From the NCBI GenBank assembly GCA_964522805.1, contig CAZFWP010000033.1:1-18460 (forward strand): 18,460 bases of DNA. Direction: 5' to 3'. This DNA comes from CAZBYL01 sp964522805 (lineage in GTDB: Bacteria > Synergistota > Synergistia > Synergistales > Synergistaceae). Position 1 is the first letter of the stretch, and the number at the start of each line of letters is the position of its first letter. Below, one piece after another: positions 15,062-18,460 of the stretch. The notes beneath the pieces were generated by a model. It worked only from the letters and a program-made list of their open reading frames with translations, had not been told where the DNA came from and ran no database searches. The position numbers were made by a program, and so were the translations under genes.

Positions 15062-15931
15062 ATGACAGCTAATCTTGAGCTCCCTAATGAATTTACAGAC
15101 GAACTTGTGTCTCTTGTAGCTTCCGACAGGGGCGGTCGTGGTGTATCAAAACTTTGCACCGGCGGGCATTGGCTCCGTGCTTCGGCAATACTATCTTCTC
15201 TCCGTCGAGTTGCGATAGTATCAGGATTCTTTGTGCCCAAAGCCGGTGCGCCTGAAACTGATGGCCCGGGCGGAGCGCTTTTACTGGCCAGAGCCTTTTA
15301 CGAAGAAGGGCGCGAGTCAGAAGTATGGACAGATTCTCTGTGTGTTGAAGCGTTCAAAGAATGTGCAAAATCCATCGGATTTCCTACACAGCTGGTGAAA
15401 GTGCCCGATGTTAACGTTGTTTTGGACGAATACAAGCCGGATGGCATTGTTTTCACGGAACGCTTGGGCCGTGCGTCTGACGGCAAGTATTATAATATCA
15501 GGAAGAAAGATATTTCTGAATGGACTACACCTCTGGATGAGCTTGCGTTAAAGGCGGCAAAGAGCGGCATTGCGACCGTTGGGATCGGTGATGGTGGCAA
15601 CGAAGTTGGAATGGGTAATTTTTACAACGAGCTGAGTTTTCTTTTGCCTGATTATAAAAACTGTCTTTCTGTTATAAATGTTGACGCTGCATTGCCAGTT
15701 GATGTTAGTAACTGGGGGGCGTATGCGCTTGTGGCCTCACTTTCACAACTATGGCATAATTGGAGAGGGCACCGCGGTGATGACGAGAGGAATATGCTTT
15801 GTGCGTTAAAAGCTTGCGGTGTTGTCGATGGCATAAGCTGCAAACCGGAATCATCGGTAGATGGCTTTCCTATGGATATTCAAATTAGCATTACAAACCA
15901 ACTTTATCGATTGTGGAAAAATTTTACGTAG
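15062..15931 (+). CDS. DUF4392 / D-glutamate cyclase-like C-terminal domain protein
   Basis: This stand-alone protein of 289 residues matches, by remembered motifs, the DUF4392 family, whose domain forms the C-terminal part of the animal mitochondrial D-glutamate cyclase DGLUCY. That enzyme converts D-glutamate to 5-oxo-D-proline. Visible motifs are GAPETDGPGGALLLARA (62-78), ERLGRASDGKYYNIR (133-147) and the glycine-rich GIGDGGNEVGMGN (174-186), which probably bind substrate or metal. No signal peptide or membrane segment is seen, so it is likely cytoplasmic. The start ATG has only a weak AGGCGAG upstream and is 7 bases from the pfkA stop, suggesting coupling. Whether the bacterial protein has cyclase activity on D-glutamate is not shown by the sequence. 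Confidence 0.78.
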   Translation: MTANLELPNEFTDELVSLVASDRGGRGVSKLCTGGHWLRASAILSSLRRVAIVSGFFVPKAGAPETDGPGGALLLARAFYEEGRESEVWTDSLCVEAFKECAKSIGFPTQLVKVPDVNVVLDEYKPDGIVFTERLGRASDGKYYNIRKKDISEWTTPLDELALKAAKSGIATVGIGDGGNEVGMGNFYNELSFLLPDYKNCLSVINVDAALPVDVSNWGAYALVASLSQLWHNWRGHRGDDERNMLCALKACGVVDGISCKPESSVDGFPMDIQISITNQLYRLWKNFT

Positions 15932-15958
15932 GACACGTCTGTATTTTGCCGGCTTCTC

Positions 15959-15974
15959 ATGGTAAAATTACCAT
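15959..15974. repeat. Perfect 7-bp inverted repeat upstream of the small membrane protein gene
   Basis: Arms ATGGTAA and TTACCAT are separated by AA. The centre contains TAAAAT, which could serve as a -10 box, so the dyad could be an operator. The 2-base gap makes it a poor RNA hairpin. No matching -35 is seen at 17 bases. It is the only structure in the 67-base spacer after the DUF4392 gene. Confidence 0.35.
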
Positions 15975-15998
15975 TCAGTGATAGGTGGTTCTCTCATT

Positions 15999-16448
15999 AT
16001 GGAAATACATTGTAAATCAAAAGATAAGCCTTTTATTATATTAGGCTGCATAATTGTTGTCTTGCTTTTTCTTGTTGCTTGGAGTTCAAAGCCGGAAATT
16101 TTCGGAGAGCAGCTAGATATTAACAATGCGTGTGTATGTCTGGAATTAGATGATAATCGACAACCCCTGCATATAAGTAATAATATCCCCTACGGTTCCC
16201 GTCAAATATGTTTATGGTTCAATTACAAATCATCACGAGATGGGACGCATGTAGATGTAACTTGGTATTATGGCAAAGACGTCGTATTAGACGAATCTAT
16301 GAAGTTGATGGATAAGAAAGGCACGAAAGCTTTTTATTTGCTCAGGGAAGAGGGAACTGCTCTTCCCGCCGGCAAGTATAAGGTGGTTTTGTCTACTAAC
16401 AATAAAATAATCACAGAAATACCATTTGCAATTTTGAAGAGAAAATAG
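15999..16448 (+). CDS. Hypothetical single-pass membrane-anchored protein
   Basis: I do not recognise a named family. The 149-residue product has a short basic N-terminus (MEIHCKSKDK), one hydrophobic helix (about 11-29, FIILGCIIVVLLFLVAW) and an exported C-terminal domain. The domain is rich in alternating beta-type segments: NNIPYGSRQICLWFNY, THVDVTWYYGKDVV and a final LPAGKYKVVLSTNN. This looks like a small immunoglobulin-like or beta-sandwich fold, but that is inference. The ATG at 15999 has GGTGG 10 bases upstream; an earlier in-frame GTG at 15978 lacks a good SD. The rho start follows 23 bases after the stop, so the two are probably co-transcribed. A link to Rho function is not implied by the sequence. 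Confidence 0.72.
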   Translation: MEIHCKSKDKPFIILGCIIVVLLFLVAWSSKPEIFGEQLDINNACVCLELDDNRQPLHISNNIPYGSRQICLWFNYKSSRDGTHVDVTWYYGKDVVLDESMKLMDKKGTKAFYLLREEGTALPAGKYKVVLSTNNKIITEIPFAILKRK

Positions 16449-16457
16449 CACTAGACC

Positions 16458-16463
16458 GGAGGT
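16458..16463 (+). promoter_or_regulatory. rho ribosome-binding site supporting a TTG start
   Basis: GGAGGT lies 8 bases before TTG 16472. The next in-frame ATG (16517) has no SD, so the TTG is the likely start. Confidence 0.8.
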
Positions 16464-16471
16464 CCAGCGAT

Positions 16472-18427
16472 TTGCCAAGAAAAAAATCGGAATTTACAGA
16501 GACAGAAATTGAAATTATGGCTGAAGAACCTAAAAAGAAGCGCGTAAGAAAGGCGCCCTCAGTAGTTGAAGAACCGGCGACTGTTTTAGCTGCTGACATC
16601 AATGTTACGGAAGCAGCAATAGTCTCCGTAAAAGAAGAGGATGCACCGAAAGAAGAAAAAAAGAAACGGGTACGAAAAACTTTAGCTCACAAAGAGTCTG
16701 AGTCTCTTGTTTCATCTCAAAAAACGAAAAAGGATAGCACCGCAGATGAACAACCGGAAACAGACATGGAAACTAAAATGGATAGCAAACCAAATGCTCA
16801 TGAAAAGATAAAAAAGAGAACCGCGGCAAAGAAACCGGAAACAAACACAGAACCCATAAACAACCAGCCCGAAACAAAAGAAAATGACGAACAGGATAAT
16901 AAGAGCGAAATAATAAATACATCCGTACCTCAAACAGAAATTTCATCGGAGGCAGAAAAAGAAGCTGAGCAAGTTTCCGCAGAAGAATGTCCTAAAGAAG
17001 ATACTGCCAAAGAAAGTCTAAGCCCCGTTGCCAAAACAGTGGATGCTCAAGCGAATGAAACACCTGCACTAAACGAGACACAAGATACTTTTAGTGAAAA
17101 CCACCCGATTATTTTGCAGAATAACACAAATACTGCTTCACTGCCGAATGCTCCGGAAGCGGCAGCTGTTGAAACGCTTAGTAAAAACGAAAACACCGAG
17201 AACGCTGTAAAAACTGATCAATACACTGTTCCTGAAAAAAATCACCGCCAGCAATATAAACATACTCATCCCAAATTGGGATTTAACTTTCTGGCCGCGC
17301 AGACTCTGGCAGAGCTTAGGAAAATAGCCAAAGAAATTGGTGTAAGTTCAATTTCTGCGAGGCGCAAAGATGATTTGATCGTTGATATTCTTAAAACCCA
17401 AGCCGAGACAATGGGATACCGTTTTAACGGTGGCACACTTGAGTGCTTAGCGGAAGGGTATGGTTTTCTGCGCCCCTCCGGTCTTTTACCAAGCAACAAT
17501 GATATCTACGTTTCTGCTTCGCAGATACGCAGATTCGGGCTACGTAACGGAGATGTCGTGTGGGGGATTATTCGCCCACCTAAGGAGCAGGAGCACTACG
17601 AGGCATTGCTTAGGGTCGAAAACGTGAATTTTACTGACCCGGAGGCGGCAAGAAAAAGACCCCATTTTGAAAATCTAACCCCGATATTCCCTACGGAAAA
17701 ACTCAACCTTGAGACAGACCGCAAACTTGTTGCCACCCGTACGGTTGACCTGTTCGCCCCAATAGGCAAAGGACAGAGAGCGCTGATTGTCTCTCCGCCA
17801 AAAGCAGGTAAAACGACTTTACTTAAAAACCTGGCAAATGCGATAACAACCAACCACCCTGAAGTAATTTTAATGGTGCTTCTTATTGACGAACGTCCGG
17901 AAGAAGTCACCGATATGGCGCGTTCTGTTGACGGAGAGATAATCGCTTCTACGTTTGACCGTCCTGCAGAAGAACATATGCGTGTTGCAGCCCTCGCTCT
18001 TGAAAAAGCAAAAAGACTTGTTGAAGTATCCAAAGACGTCGTCCTGTTGCTTGACTCAATCACCAGGCTTGCGAGAGCTTCAAACCTCATTGTTCCACCG
18101 TCAGGAAGAACCTTATCCGGAGGTATGGATCCGGCTGCACTTTATTTTCCTAAGAAATTTTTTGGAGCAGCACGTAATATAGAATTTGGCGGCAGTCTTA
18201 CCATTATAGGTACATCTCTTGTAGAAACAGGCAGCCGAATGGACGATGTAATTTATGAAGAATTTAAAGGTACGGGCAACATGGAAGTCCATCTCTCACG
18301 TAAAATATCAGAGATGAGAATATTCCCTGCCCTCGATATCACGAAATCCGGGACACGCAAAGAAGAGCTGTTGGTCCCTGATGACGATCTGCAGCGTATC
18401 TGGGCACTGCGCCGCAAGATAGCTAAT
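16472..18427 (+). CDS. rho: Transcription termination factor Rho with long disordered N-terminal extension, 3' truncated
   Basis: Rho is the hexameric RNA-dependent ATPase that ends transcription and restrains unused transcripts. From the TTG start, 652 genomic residues are present. Residues 1 to about 268 are a charged, low-complexity extension with two copies of KKKRVRK (21-27, 63-69), a further KIKKR...AKK cluster, then Glu/Asn/Thr-rich sequence with a single Cys (173). The canonical protein starts near 274. It has the Rho_N domain (LAELRKIAKEIGV), the cold-shock-like RNA-binding domain (EGYGFLRP), Walker A PPKAGKT (442-448), LLIDERPEEVTDM, Walker B VVLLLDSITRLARA and EEFKGTGNMEVHLSRK. All catalytic parts are intact. 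The frame continues to 18460, but the last 11 codons are sequencing adapter. By comparison with E. coli Rho, roughly 35-40 C-terminal residues are missing. Confidence 0.96.
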
Positions 18428-18460
18428 AGATCGGAAGAGCGTCGTGTAGGGAAAGAGTGT
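18428..18460. other. Illumina TruSeq adapter contamination at the contig end
   Basis: The last 33 bases begin AGATCGGAAGAGC and go on GTCGTGTAGG-GAAAGAGTGT, which is the reverse complement of the standard Illumina read 1 (TruSeq universal) adapter. In the Rho frame this translates as RSEERRVGKEC, a well-known database artefact in place of the conserved Rho C-terminus. It is not genomic sequence. Confidence 0.97.

Noticed and set aside
16532..16678. KKKRVRK repeats in Rho as a eukaryotic-type nuclear localisation signal
   Set aside because: The resemblance is to basic clusters in general. In a bacterial Rho they are more simply explained as RNA-binding or solubility-tuning segments of a disordered region.
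17596..18090. 164-codon minus-strand open frame inside rho
   Set aside because: It is the antisense of the Rho ATPase core; the Ser/Arg/Thr-rich composition is what complementing that coding strand produces.

Overview
The window is an ordinary bacterial chromosome segment carrying core genes. It reads like a diderm, anaerobe-type bacterium, most likely Synergistota. That placement is an inference from the gene mix: an LptF/LptG-type outer-membrane lipopolysaccharide exporter, a gram-negative type DgkA, a Firmicutes-like RqcH, a SpoIVB-type S55 peptidase outside any sporulation context, a selenocysteine-containing SelD, and a pfkA / DUF4392 / small membrane protein / rho run. No 16S rRNA or marker search could be run. 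I see no insertion sequence, prophage, CRISPR array, tRNA or rRNA, and no gene-free stretch longer than about 190 bases.

Layout from left to right. Bases 1-296 hold the 3' end of an lptF/lptG-type permease gene, closed by a 20-bp perfect hairpin that also serves the convergent selD. On the minus strand, birA and selD form a two-gene operon (birA first). SelD is a selenoprotein: its catalytic residue is encoded by an in-frame UGA, so a naive caller would truncate it by 58 residues. On the plus strand comes prfB (RF2) with its programmed +1 frameshift at CUU-UGA-C, then a secreted S55-family serine peptidase homologue whose two catalytic modules are swapped relative to Bacillus SpoIVB. A second bidirectional terminator separates this from the convergent dgkA. 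A divergent region then leads to ileS and rluD on the plus strand. The 3' end of rluD overlaps the 3' end of minus-strand rqcH by 59 bp. Another divergent region leads to a plus-strand run: metK, a hairpin, comF, pfkA, a DUF4392 (D-glutamate cyclase-like) gene, a small membrane-anchored protein and rho.

Several genes concern translation and its quality control: RF2, IleRS, a ribosomal-type pseudouridine synthase and RqcH. Others serve cofactor or precursor supply (SelD, BirA, MetK), envelope lipid and LPS handling (LptF/G, DgkA), glycolysis (PfkA) and transcription termination (Rho). Rho has a disordered, Lys/Glu-rich N-terminal extension of about 270 residues.

The last 33 bases (18428-18460) are not genomic. 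They match the Illumina TruSeq adapter, so the contig ends artificially inside rho, and the apparent last 11 residues of Rho are adapter translation. The strongest points for a second look are the Sec-SelD, the long Rho extension, the permuted S55 peptidase, the RF2 recoding site and this adapter tail. I did not find a clearly new multi-gene system.
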